64,000 nt of DNA from Owenia fusiformis. Its lineage: Eukaryota > Annelida > Polychaeta > Sabellida > Oweniidae. Within the stretch, counting starts at the first letter, position 1. Every line of letters starts with the position of its first letter. The notes below the pieces were generated by a model that worked only from the letters and a program-made list of their open reading frames with translations, was not told the DNA's origin and made no database searches. The translations under genes and the position numbers were made by a program. The stretch is taken from positions 26,233,936 through 26,297,935 of the forward strand of contig CAIIXF020000006.1 of the NCBI GenBank assembly GCA_903813345.2, read 5' to 3'. This document shows, in pieces, positions 43,701 through 55,806 of the stretch.

Positions 43701-46700
43701 AAATGCCTAGGTCAAAATCTAGGTCAAATTTATAGTTTTCCCTTATTTTTGCGATTCTGACACTATATTTAAATGATTTGCTTTAAAATTTTGTATACAG
43801 GAAGCAAAGAGTATGCTATAGTGTTAGCGTTTTGCCGTCAGAAAGTATTTTGACCCACTTTTGAGATATGGTGTCCAAAAAGTAGGCCAAAGTAAAAAGT
43901 TTTCCAAAATTAACGTATGAGTTATGAATTAAGGGGAGAATTTTCTCAGAAATCTAGATCTGCAAACCAAATTTCGATCCGACTACTTGTTCTGAAGTTA
44001 TGGCGTTTTGAGATCTCAAAAATCGCTAAATTTGGTGCCCCATGTTAAATCAATGGGACCGAATAATTTTTTGAAGTGTAAAAATACGAGATATAGAATG
44101 AGTACAGCTAAACATAATGAAAGCCCATAGAAGAAGGGGACCTCAAAAGCTACTTTCCTTCAAAGTTTGGACACCAAAATACCTAGTTTAAAAAATCTAG
44201 GTCAAATTCATAGTTTTTTCTTATTTTGCGATTCTGACACTACACTTCAATGATATTCTCCGAAATTTTGTATACTTGTAGCAAAAATTGCAATCCGACC
44301 CCAGGTTTAGATTCTACGCCATTTTGAAGTTTGAAATTTGCACTTGCCAGTATTCACGATGCAGATTGATCAAATATACTTTCAAAAATTCCTGCATACC
44401 CTACTTTACCTCTCTACCTACTCAGCTACTTATTTGACTACTTACTCAATTACTTAATTAGTTATTACTTACTTAGCAACTTACTCAGCTACTAACTCAG
44501 GTACTTACTCAGCTACCTACTCAGCTTTTTACTCAGTTACTTACTCAGCTACTTACTCAACTACTACTAAGGTACTTACTCAGCTAATTACTCAGTTACT
44601 TACTCAGCTCTTTACTGATCTATCTAGGTAAAATAAATCTGGAGTCTTAAATTGAACTTGTTCAATTTCACAAATCTAGTTATTAGACTCCAGATTGAAA
44701 ATCTGGAGTCTATTGTTTTTGCCTGTTTTCTTTATTATTATTATTATTATTATTATTCTTCCTCCTCACCAAATTTCTCGTCAACTATAACAGCTTACTT
44801 AATCCAACTAACATGGTTAACTAAGAACTGTATCCGGCTTTCTGGGAAATTAGGTCAAATTTCTATCTAGGTCATAGGTCAAGAACTAGGTCAAATCTTG
44901 GATTTTCACTAATTCACCACTTTTCTCAGTCGTCTTTCAAAATTTTTGCTCCGGGTTTTTTTCATCATGTTCCTTAGAAAAAACGCTAATTCCGTAAGGC
45001 AAATCGTTTTTTGATTACTCTTACCGATTTTGAGATATTGCGTCCGAAAAGTAGGTCAGAACAAAAAACTCTCCAAATTCAACATGTGAGTTATGAAATA
45101 AGTGTAGAATGATCTCAGGAATCCGAATCTGCAAACCAAATTTGGATCGGACTTCCGGTTCGGAAGTTATGGCGTTTTGAAAGCTCAAAAATTGCTAAAT
45201 TTGGTGCCTATGTTAAGTCAATGGGAAAAAAGACTTTTTCGAAGTGTAAAATACAGGATATTGACTGAGTACAGCTTAACATAATGAATGCTTATAAAAG
45301 AAGGGGACCTCAAAAGCTACATATCTTCAAAATTTGGACACCAAAATGCCTAGGTCAAAATCTAGGTCAACTTCATAGTTTTTCCTTATTTTTACGATTC
45401 TGACACTACACTTTAATAATTTACTTCAAAATTTTGTATACAGGTAGCAAAGAGTGTGCTAATAGTGTAAGCCTTTTGCCGTCAGAAAGTATTTTGACCC
45501 ACTTTTGAGATATGGTGTCCGAAAAGTAGGTCAAAATAAAAAGATCTCCAGATTCAACGTATGAGTTATGAATTAAGGGTAGAATTTTCTCAGGAATCTG
45601 AATCTGCAAACCAAATTTCAATCCGACTTCCGGTTCGGAAGTTATGGCGTGTCCAAAAAGTAGGTCAAAATAAAAAAATTCCAAATTTAACGTATGAGTT
45701 ATGAATTAGGGGTAGAATTTTGTCAGGAATCCGGATCTGCAAACCAAATTTCGATCCGACTTCCGGTTCGAAAGTTATGGCGTTTTGAAAGCTCAAAAAT
45801 CGCTAAATTTGGTGCCCCATGTTATGTCAATGAGAAAAAGGATTTTTTGAAGTGTAAAATACCAGATATAGACTGAGTACAGCTTAATATTCTGAAAGCC
45901 TATAAAAGGAGGGGACCTCGAAGGCTATCTAGCTTTAAAATTTGGACGCAAAAATGCCTTGGTCAAGATCTAGGTCAAATTCATAGTTTTTCCTTATTTT
46001 TGCGATTCTGACATTACACTTTAAGGATTTGGTTCAAAATTTTGTATACAGGTAGCAAAGAGTGTTCTTATAGTGTAAGCCTTCTGCCGTCAGAAAGTTT
46101 TTTGACCCACTTTTGAGATATGGTGTCCGAAATGTAGGTCAAAATAAAAAATTCTCCAAATTTAACGTATGAGTTATGAATTAAGGGTAGAATTTTCTCA
46201 GAAATCAGAATCTTTAAATCAAATTTCAATCTAACTTCTGGTTAGATAGTTATAGCGGTTTGAAGTCTCGAAAAGTCGATATGATGATATCCCCATGTTA
46301 AGCCAATAGAGTCGAAGATAGCCTTCTTAAAAGTTGTCTAAATGTCTATATTCTAGCTGACTCAGCTTATTCTGAATGACTCAGCTTACAAGTACTGGAT
46401 GACTCAGCTTAAAAAAAGTTTTAAATCTGGAGTCTTAAATTGAACTTGTTCAATTTACATGTCTAGTTATTATTTTTCTTTCTTTTTTCTTCCTCCTCAC
46501 CAAATTTCTCGTCAACTATAACAGCTTACTTAATCCAACTTACATGGTTAACTAAAGACTGAAACTGGCTTTCTGGGAAATTAGGTCAAATTTTTATCTA
46601 GGTCAAAGGTCAAGAACTAGGTCAAATCTCACATTTTCAACATTCTTCATCATATCTTCGTCAACATTCTTCGGAACTCCGTCATTTTTTTTCATCGTGT

Positions 46701-49700
46701 AGCTTAGAAAAAGGCGAATCAAAGATATGACATCAGAATTTTGATTACTCTTACCAATTTTGAGATATGGCGTCCGAAATGTAGGTCATGCCTAAACATG
46801 CTCCAAATCGAATGTGTGAGCTATGAAAAAGATGTAGAATTTTCTCAGGAATCCAAATCTGCAAACCAAATTCGAATCGGACTTCCAGTTCGGAAGTTAT
46901 GGCGTTTTGAAAGCTCAAAAATCGCTAAATTTGGTGCCTATGTTAAGTCAATGGGAAAAAAGACTTTTTCGAAGTGTAAAATACAGGATATTGACTGAGT
47001 ACAGCTTAACATAATGAATGCTTATAAAAGAAGGGGACCTCAAAAGCTACATATCTTCAAAATTTGGACACCAAAATGCCTAGGTCAAAATCTAGGTCAA
47101 ATTCATAGTTTTTCCTTATTTTTACGATTCTGACACTACACTTTAATAATTTACTTCAAAATTTTGTATACAGGTAGCAAAGAGTGTGCTAATAGTGTTA
47201 ACCTTTTGCCGTCAGAAAGTATTTTGACCCACTTTTGAGATATGGTGTCCGGAAAGTAGGTCAAAATAAAAAGTTCTCCAGATTCAACGTATGAGTTATG
47301 AATTAAGGGTAGAATTTTCTCAGGAATCCGAATCTGCAAACCAAATTTCGATCTGACTTCCGGTTCGGAAGTTATGGCGTGTCCAAAAAGTAGGTCAAAA
47401 TAAAAAAAAATCCAAATTTAACGTATGAGTTATGAATTAGGGAAAGAATTTTGTCAGGAATCCGAATCTGCAAACCAAATTTCGATCCGACTTCCGGTTC
47501 GAAAGTTATGGTGTTTTGAAAGCTCAAAAATCGCTAAATTTGGTGCCCCATGTTATGTCAATGAGAAAAAGGATTTTTTGAAGTGTAAAATACCAGATAT
47601 AGACTGAGTACAGCTTAATATTCTGAAAGCCTATAAAAAGAGGGGACCTCGAAGGCTATCTAGCTTTAAAATTTGGACGCAAAAATGCCTTGGTCAAGAT
47701 CTAGGTCAAATTCATAGTTTTTCCTTATTTTTGCGATTCTGACATTACACTTTAAGGATTTGCTTCAAAATTTTGTATACAGGTAGCAAAGAGTGTGCTT
47801 ATAGTGTTAGCCTTCTGCCGTCAGAAAGTTTTTTGACCCACTTTTGAGATATGGTGTCCGAAATGTAGGTCAAAATAAAAAATTCTCCAAATTTAACGTA
47901 TGAGTTATGAATTAAGGGTAGAATTTTATCAGGAATCAGAATCTTTAAACCAAATTTCGATCTAACTTCTGGTTAGATAGTTATAGCGGTTTGAAGTCTC
48001 GAAAAGTCGATATGATGATATCCCCATGTTAAGCTAATAGAGTCGAAGATAGCCTTCTTAAAAGTTGTCTAAATGTCTATATTCTAGCTGACTCAGCTTA
48101 TTCTGAATGACTCAGCTTACAAGTTCTGGATGAGTCAGCTTAAAAAAAGTTTGAAATCTGGAGTCTTAAATTGAACTTGTTCAATTTACATGTCTAGTTA
48201 TTTTTGCAGGTGTTGGTGACAGATTACTGACAGAGTTATTTGAGAAAATAAGCAGCAACATATTTAGAATTAACAATAATGGTAAGTTGCATACATACAA
48301 ATCAAAATTGAAACTGAGGGAATATTTCTATAGCATTGTTGTATATGATAGTACATGTACAATGTAGGAGTGTCATTAGAATTTCGAACAACAGGCAAAA
48401 TGAATGAGAACAATGGGCAAAATTATTGGAAGTTTTAATTTAAAATTGTATCCTTAAAATTTGGCAAAACAGGATGGAGAAAAAACCTGCAGTGTTTCCT
48501 GCTTCTAAAGAAAACATATAATGTATAAACAAAGTCGCTTTCTGGAAATCTTCTTTTTGTAGGTTTTTGTGATGAATAAAAAAAACATGGTGAATAAAAA
48601 GCTATAGAAAACCCTGTTTATATGATTTTTACTGTTGAGTTACTTTTAATTAACAAATAATGAGGTAATCCGTAAAATCCCATCTGTACGCTGGTTGCTT
48701 GATCCTGGTTATTAACCTCTTGAATACCCAGAGTGACGGATATATCCGTCACAAATGAAATAAGACTGGTGCCCAGAGGGACGAGAAAATCCGTCACAAA
48801 ATTTTTCATAAAAATTGCTCTCATTTGAACAATTTTCATCCAATTTACACAAAAATTGTTTTAAAACGTGTTGAAATGATCTCTGCCGTCCAATTTTACT
48901 AAGCTGAGCATCTAAAGTTGTATAGGTATGTAATAAAATGTCAAAAGGTGGCAAAAAATGAAAAATTCTCTGGTTTCATGCCAATTTCAGAGCCTGGGAT
49001 TCAAGAGGTTAAAGTTTTGTAGATCTCTATTCTTGTTCTTGAAATTTTTCTGGTTGCTGGGTGCGATACCCTCCTTCACACAAATTTTTCACCAAGGAAG
49101 AATTCGGTAAGAAATATCCTTAAAAAAATTCCTGGTTAAATCGGCATTTTATTGATCAAAATTAGTTTCCTCAAAGATCCCTCTCTTGATTATAGCTGGC
49201 TATAGGTCTGTACCTCGTCTGTGTCCCTCTGGCAAACTTTTCAAAAATTTGAGCTCGGCTCTAATGTGTGTTTTAGATGATACAATTAAATTTTAATTCA
49301 GACATCTTCCAATATGACAGCTGAAGTAAATTGTAATATTTGTTTACATATTTCAGCTACTGTGCTAGAGAGAGCCTTAAAACAAATTGGAACTGCCAAA
49401 GATAGTGTTCAACTCAGAGACAAAATGTAAGCATATAATTGATGTTATCCTAAGTGGTGTAATTCCCGAGTCAGTAACTCAAGATGAACTCGTCAGGGCT
49501 GCCTGGATAAGGAAGAAAATTTCCTTTTAGAAACGTGACAGATATTTCAACGCATGAGTCTTCTATAATTCCAGTAAACTTGCATTAGTCAACTTGTTAA
49601 TCCAGGATCCTGAGATTAATAAGCACTATCAAACATGTTTGAAATGAAAGTACAAGATCTTAAGGTATTTTCATTGCAAATGCAGTTTTAAATCAACACA

Positions 49701-52700
49701 TTAATGCATTGTTTGATATGTATTATGCATGTGCTGCTCATTTAAAATGATGACCTAATGTTGATATTTTTATACCTGTGTAAGACAAATATTGAGGAAA
49801 TTAAATCAAGGTGGGGGGGTGTAAAAAGTACCAAAAGCGTATTTATTGATATTGTCATAACTTGACTATGATTTTGAACCTGTGATATCACTAACTTGAG
49901 GTTGAACCGTTTGGTTGTTAGCTTTTTCATAAGTGACAATGGTTTTACAGTCCTTTAGCTGTGTACAGTATAGTCCCTGATTGCTTCAGGACTATTGAGA
50001 CCAGTGTTATCCTACAATACAGTCAGTGCCTCCTACACAGCCAGAAAAGAGTCTCTGATTGATTCAGGACTATGGATTATGGAAACCAGTGTTATCCTAC
50101 AATATTGCCTCATACACAGCCAGAAGAAAATAATTGTTATTGAGGAAATTCGAAACTTCATAGAGCTGTGAAATAAGCCATAAAAATAATAAAATATTGT
50201 CTTACTATGTGTAGCTATCAAACTTCAACCCATTTTGAAATGAAGAAATATTGCTTGAAATCATCATCTTCACAATAATGTTCTCTGATTTTCAGTCATG
50301 ATACCCAACAAAATTCTAACAGAGTTATTGGAGAGACAACAAGATGTTTCAAACAAGCTTCCACAGTCAGTAAACAACACATAGAGAGAGTAAGTTAACA
50401 ACCATCATCAATCTCAGGCCCCTAGCTAAGCACTGACTGAAATATTCTTTCCAAATAATGCAGTTTTTCACCATTTTTATCAACATGATTGTCAAATTTG
50501 AACCCCCAGGAATTTAAAATAATGAACCCCTCTTTGTAAAAGCTGGCTACAGGCCTGAATCTATATTTACTTTGTTACAGCCTATTGTTGCAGTTAGTTT
50601 CAGTAGATAAGTTGTCCTCTTTTATATATAGGGCAGCTAACATGTTAATTGAATATATTACCTGATACAAGTTGATTGTTTTATGTCTTACACAAGTCTG
50701 ATATATGTTCTGGGCTGTCATGGGCAGAGGGCTATATTTTGAGTTGGTACGCCCACTTGGGAATGTCTGATCTTGGGTGGTCCAGGAAATTTTTTCCCAA
50801 AGACATTATTTGATGCAATCTGTGTGTTTTTATCAACTTTAAATAGTTCTATTCTGATAAAACTTAATGGTCAAATATACAAATACAGAATCACATTTTT
50901 TTTTTCAAATTCATCTGGTACGTACGGGCGTAGTGTGCATAACAGCCGCTATTGCGCCTACATTGTTGACCAGTAATTTAATTAAACATGTATAAATTAA
51001 ACTGTTTGCCTGTACCAGTCACACTATTTTTCAGCAACAAAAATTACAAATAGAAAGATTACGTGGAGAGTTTGAAGAAACATTAAAAAGATATTCCTCT
51101 TTACAAAAGGTATGTTTTTGTATATGTATTATGTACTCGTATGTAAGTGTTCAAAAGTTTGGAGCATTAATTAATATAAGGGGATTGTAAGCAATGAACA
51201 GAAACAAATCATGTTTTTTCTTCTGTAAACAAGATTTTTATCTACACTCTTTGAATAAGAGATAACCTTTGATTTAGCTTAACCAATCAGAAACTGAGCC
51301 TGAAGTTACTTTAATGGAACCTTAAAATGTTTTTCAGCGGGTTACTGAAAAAGTGCGGTCGACGGTATCTTTATCTAAACCTACCACCACTCCTATGGGA
51401 GACTTAGTTAGCTGGGTAAGTACTTTTAGCAAGGATCTGATGTACAACATCTTCATCCATCATTAGGAACCATCATTAGGAATACGTTTTCTCCACTGTG
51501 TCAACGTATCATTATACCATCACTCCAGTAAATGTCTATGTCTCTTTAAATGGGCACTCTTGCTTTATGACTTATAACCTAAATAAAAAAGATGATCTAA
51601 AGATATCCTTAAAATTACTTAAAATCGTAACTTTTTTTGCTTCTGTTTGCACATGAGTAATATGTAGTTTAACCAATATGCAAAAGGTCATTTGACCAGA
51701 CAACTCATTCTTCTCTGTCTACCTTGAGTCAGATCACCCATTCTACTCTGCCTGCCTTAAGTCAGATTACACATTTTACTCTGTCTACCTTAAGTCAGAT
51801 AACACATTTTACTCTGCCTACCTTAAGTCAGATTACACATTTTACTCTGTCTACCTTAAGTCAGATTACCCATTTTACTCTGCCTACCTTAAGTCAGATT
51901 ACACATTTTACTCTGTCTACCTTAAGTCAGATTACACATTTTACTCTGTCTACCTTGAGTCAGATTACACATTTTACTCTGTCTACCTTAAGTCAGATTA
52001 CACATTTTACTCTGCCTACCTTAAGTCAGATTACACATTTTACTCTGTCTACCTTAAGTCAGATTACACATTTTACTCTGTCTACCTTGAGTCAGATCAC
52101 CCATTCTACTCTGCCTACCTTAAGTCAGATTACACATTTTACTCTGTCTACCTTAAGTCAGATTACATATTTTACTCTGTCTACCTTGAGTCAGATTACC
52201 CATTCTAATCTGCCCACCTAAGTCAGATTACACATTTTACTCTGCCTACCTTAAGTCAGATTACCCATTCTACTCTGCCCACCTAAGTCAGATCACCCAT
52301 TCTACTCTGCCTACCTTAAGTCAGATCACCCATTCTACTCTGCCTACCTTAAGTCAGATTACCCATTCTACTCTGCCTACCTTAAGTCAGATTACCCATT
52401 CTACTCTGCCCACCTTAAGTCAGATTACCCATTCTAATCTGTCTACCTTAAGTCAGATTACCCATTTTACTCTGCCTACCTTAAGTCAGATTACACATTT
52501 TACTTTGTCTACCTTAAGTCAGATTACACATTTTACTCTGTCTACCTTGAGTCAGATTACACATTTTACTCTGTCTACCTTAAGTCAGATTACACATTTT
52601 ACTCTGCCTACCTTAAGTCAGATTACACATTTTACTCTGTCTACCTTAAGTCAGATTACACATTTTACTCTGTCTACCTTGAGTCAGATCACCCATTCTA

Positions 52701-55700
52701 CTCTGCCTACCTTAAGTCAGATTACACATTTTACTCTGTCTACCTTAAGTCAGATTACATATTTTACTCTGTCTACCTTGAGTCAGATTACCCATTCTAC
52801 TCTGCCCACCTAAGTCAGATTACACATTTTACTCTGCCTACCTTAAGTCAGATTACCCATTCTACTCTGCCTACCTTAAGTCAGATTACCCATTCTACTC
52901 TGCCCACCTAAGTCAGATCACCCATTCTACTCTGCCTACCTTAAGTCAGATTACCCATTCTACTCTGCCTACCTTAAGTCAGATTACCCATTCTACTCTG
53001 CCCACCTTAAGTCAGATTACACATTTTACTCTGTCTACCTTGAGTCAGATCACCCATTCTACTCTGCCCACCTTAAGTCAGATTAAACATTTTACTCTGC
53101 CTACCTTTAGTCAGATTACACATTTTACTCTGTCTACCTTGAGTCAGATCACCCATTCTACTGTGCCCACCTAAGTCAGATTACCCATTCTACTCTGCCT
53201 ACCTTTAGTCAGATTACACATTTTACTCTGTCTACCTTGAGTCAAATCACCCATTCTACTCTGCCCACCTAAGTCAGATTACCCATTCTACTCTGCCTAC
53301 CTTTAGTCAGATTACACATTTTACTCTGTCTACCTTAAGTCAGATTACACATTCTACTCTGCCCACCTTAAGTCAGATTACCCATTCTACTCTGCCTACC
53401 TTAAATCAGATTACCCATTCTACTCTGCCTACCTTAAGTCAGATAACACATTTTACTCTGTCTACCTTGAGTCAGATTACCCATTCTACTCTGCCCACCT
53501 TAAGTCAGATTACCCATTCTACTCTGCCTACCTTAAGTCAGATTACCCATTCTACTCTGCCTACCTTAAGTCAGATTACCCATTCTACTCTGCCTACCTT
53601 TAGTCAGATTACCCATTCTACTCTGCCTTCCTTAAGTCAGATTACACATTTTACTCTGTCTACCTTGAGTCAGATTACCCATTCTACTCTGCCCACCTTA
53701 AGTCAGATTACCCATTCTACTCTGTCTACCTTGAGTCAGATTACCCATTCTACTCTGCCCACCTTAAGTCAGATTACCCATTCTACTCTGCCCACCTTAA
53801 GTCAGATTACACATTCTACTCTGCCTACCTAAGTCAGATTACCCATTCTACTCTACCTACCTTAAGTCAGATTACCGATTTAACTGAATATATTTACTGT
53901 ATTTTAGGAGGAAAATGAGGATGATAAACGGAGACTTGTTGAAGAAGATAATAGAAGAGCTCAACTCATGCAGCAACAAGAAGACATTGAAAATGATGTT
54001 GCACTCATACAAGAGAGAGAAGATAGAATTAGGCAACTAGAGGTAAAGATACGGTTTTCATTTTGTATATTGTCACTAGATGTTTTTTTGTCATTGTAAG
54101 AATGAAGATCAGAACATAACATTTAAAGGCAAATATCGGACAGTGCACCATTCAAAGGTCTTTTTGGGTACGATTATGCAAGTTGTCTTCCAGTAGTACC
54201 TCCTGAAACATGAGTCTTGAATTACCCTCCTTTGAAAGTTTTTAAGCTGTTTTTTTTATAAAGGAACTTGCAAATTCATAAAAATCATTGACTGATCTGA
54301 TGCCAAAACATTTGTTTGATGATTCTCTAACAATATTTGAATATGGCATATGACCAAGATAGTAGTACATGTAGTTCCTTATATATCCCATGTTCAAGTT
54401 TGACTCAGGATTAAATCTGTGTGTAGCCCTGATTTCTTCAACTGGTGTTGTTCTTTCAGGGTGATATTTTAGATATCAATGAAATATTCCGTGACTTAGG
54501 TGCACTAGTTTATGAACAAGGAGAAGCGATAGGTAAGTTTGAATACCAGTCATTCTAAAATACTTTATTCTTGCAGAAATGATGTCATACATCAGTCCAA
54601 TGCCCATCTTCTGGAAATCTTCAGTTCATACTTATAATTCAAAAAAATTATAGATTTCAAAATAAATTGTATGTTTTATTTATGTATTTTTATGTTTGTG
54701 GGCTATTTTGATAATAGTCATAGATTTCTTTTATGATAGTGAAGCATACATTGATTAGTTAATTGTAAATATTCTACTCTATTCTATTCTATTCTACTAT
54801 GTGTGGCAGATTCTTCATTTATCAAATTTAATGTACAATAAAACATGTTAATTCGAACACTTCACTAATCGGAATACCTTTCAAATTGAGCACCTTTTTG
54901 GCAAATTTTTATGTCATCTCCAGAAGCGTTGACATATTGTCTCCACATTTTTGTGTTCGGCAGTTGGCATTCAGCGGTTGGTGGTCGGTTTTTGCATCAA
55001 TTATAACAAGTGGTAGATGGTGACATTTTGCATGTTAAATTTGCCAAAGACTCCCATGCATGTTAGAAAACATCAAAATGTGAACTCCTTCCAATCTAAA
55101 CACTTTATTGGTCCCTGGCAGCTGCATTTTGCTAAGACAGTTTATAGTTTTTATTATATATTCTTCTGCTACATTTCAGATACTATAGAGGCGAATGTAG
55201 AAAAAGCATATGACAATGTCGAGTCAGGGAATGAACAACTGGTCCAAGCTTCCATATATCAGGTAGGTGAAATTCACATATGAAGTGAATATGTCAGTGT
55301 GAATGACTATTATATTTAAGGTATGGTTTCCAAATGTCGTCGGTAGACTAGTGGAATAATGAGGTTATTTTGACAGATGGAGGGTGGTAAATGTAAGTGA
55401 TGATTTCATTAGGAAAGAATTAAATGTTGATTTTTTGAAAAACTCAAATGAAATTCATATCTTGTTGAAGGATTATGGGGAGGGGGATAAACCATACTAA
55501 AATCAATTTAGATTTTCCACAGTTGTCTACATTTAAACATCATCTCTGAGTCTCTTATTTTCTGATTTTGAAGTACAGTGAAACTTGTATATCACACTTT
55601 GCAATTTGAAGATCAATATTTGTTCTTAAAGAACACTAAAGTACATGTAAGTGTGTATTGTAATTTGAACAACCTCCATTCTGAAATCTCTCCATTGTTT

Positions 55701-55806
55701 TTATTTTCAGAAAAAATCTCGGAAGAAAATGTGCTGTTTAGCTGCAATATTGTTCGTAGTTGCTGGGGTCGTCACTCTAATCATAGTTCTATCTGTTAAA
55801 CACTAG
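40703..55806 (+). CDS. STX12: syntaxin-12/7-like endosomal Qa-SNARE (10 coding exons, 295 aa)
   Basis: Exons are 40,703-40,814; 48,210-48,281; 49,357-49,426; 50,296-50,389; 51,035-51,109; 51,338-51,415; 53,908-54,042; 54,460-54,532; 55,180-55,262; 55,711-55,806. All introns are GT-AG and the sum is 888 bp, so 295 codons plus TAG. Residues ~38-155 resemble the helical Habc region (QQKLQIERL, LKRYSSLQK). The SNARE motif follows (IQEREDRIRQLEGDILDINE, then YEQGEAIDTIEANVE) with the zero-layer Gln near residue 232. YQKKSRKKMCC precedes a C-terminal anchor at 271-293 and a two-residue tail, very like vertebrate STX12; STX7 is the next candidate. Endosomal Qa-SNAREs drive fusion of early and late endosomes. 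Introns 1 and 6 are filled with repeats. A TTTGCAG acceptor at 40,675 suggests an upstream non-coding exon. Confidence 0.93.
40815..41158. repeat. start of syntaxin intron 1, with dispersed repeat copy 3 of 4
   Basis: At about 40,905-41,090: GATTCTTTCAAAATCGTGCA, TTCTGAGCACTTTTCAAGTG and a GCTGGCTAT end, as in the copies at 15,405, 22,205 and 50,418. Confidence 0.65.
44390..44640. repeat. short-period tandem repeat (ACTTACTCAGCT type)
   Basis: Irregular repetition of TACTTACTCAGCTAC-type units between two blocks of the intron 1 array. A (TTA)n microsatellite follows at about 44,731-44,755. Confidence 0.8.
44685..44711. repeat. 27-bp perfect palindrome at a Helitron-like block junction
   Basis: AGACTCCAGATT, GAA, AATCTGGAGTCT. 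It marks the 5' end of the third block directly after the CTAGTTATT end of the second. Confidence 0.85.
48716..49008. mobile_element. TTAA-flanked piggyBac-like MITE (syntaxin intron 2)
   Basis: CCTCTTGAATACCCAG opens and CCTGGGATTCAAGAGG closes the 293-bp element. TTAA is present on both outer sides (48,712-48,715; 49,009-49,012), the target used by piggyBac-type transposases. Internal GTGACGGATATATCCGTCAC is a further palindrome. No coding content. Confidence 0.8.
50418..50556. repeat. dispersed repeat, copy 4 of 4 (syntaxin intron 4)
   Basis: GATTCTTTCC-like sequence, ATAATGCAGTTTTTCACCAT and the end GCTGGCTACAGGCCTG match the copies at 15,405, 22,205 and 40,905. Confidence 0.65.
51700..53885. 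repeat. 33-bp minisatellite (syntaxin intron 6)
   Basis: About 65 copies of a unit such as ACCTTAAGTCAGATTACCCA followed by TTCTACTCTGCCT. Two unit types (ACCCATTCTACTCTGCC and ACACATTTTACTCTGTC) alternate in blocks, and occasional 31-bp units lose TT. As 33 is divisible by three, long plus-strand frames with an 11-residue period run through it. They are intronic and artefactual. The array ends about 20 bp before the acceptor of syntaxin exon 7. Confidence 0.95.
54912..55035. repeat. dispersed inverted-repeat element, copy 4 of 4 (syntaxin intron 8)
   Basis: ATGTCATCTCCAGAAGCG at the left and GTGGTAGATGGTGACATTTTG at the right, with GTTCGGCAGTTGG inside. It belongs to the family at 21,698, 28,276 and 40,520. 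Confidence 0.65.

Larger units (their letters stand above)
41159..48197. mobile_element. Helitron/Helentron-like element array with central ~476-bp tandem repeats (syntaxin intron 1)
   Basis: The block begins AGACTCCAGATT. Four internal or final termini read AATCTGGAGTCT, then the hairpin AAATTGAAC-TT-GTTCAATTT, then CTAG followed by T, with CTAG at 42,622, 44,676, 46,462 and 48,194. This is the layout of a Helitron-type 3' end. Between termini run about nine ~476-bp units, each with GTAGGTCAAAATAAAAAGTT, AATCTGCAAACCAAATTTC and AATTTGGACACCAAAATGCC. The two last blocks are near-identical at a 1,730-bp spacing. Frames of up to 88 codons are repeat artefacts. There is no Rep/helicase frame, so it is non-autonomous. 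Confidence 0.8.

Noticed and set aside
43287-47607. Repeated 60-88-codon frames in syntaxin intron 1
   Set aside because: They recur with each ~476-bp unit, on both strands, without reverse transcriptase, Rep or helicase motifs.
51724-53832. Plus-strand frames of up to 165 codons with an 11-residue repeat
   Set aside because: Product of the 33-bp intronic array. The syntaxin exons on either side join in phase without it.
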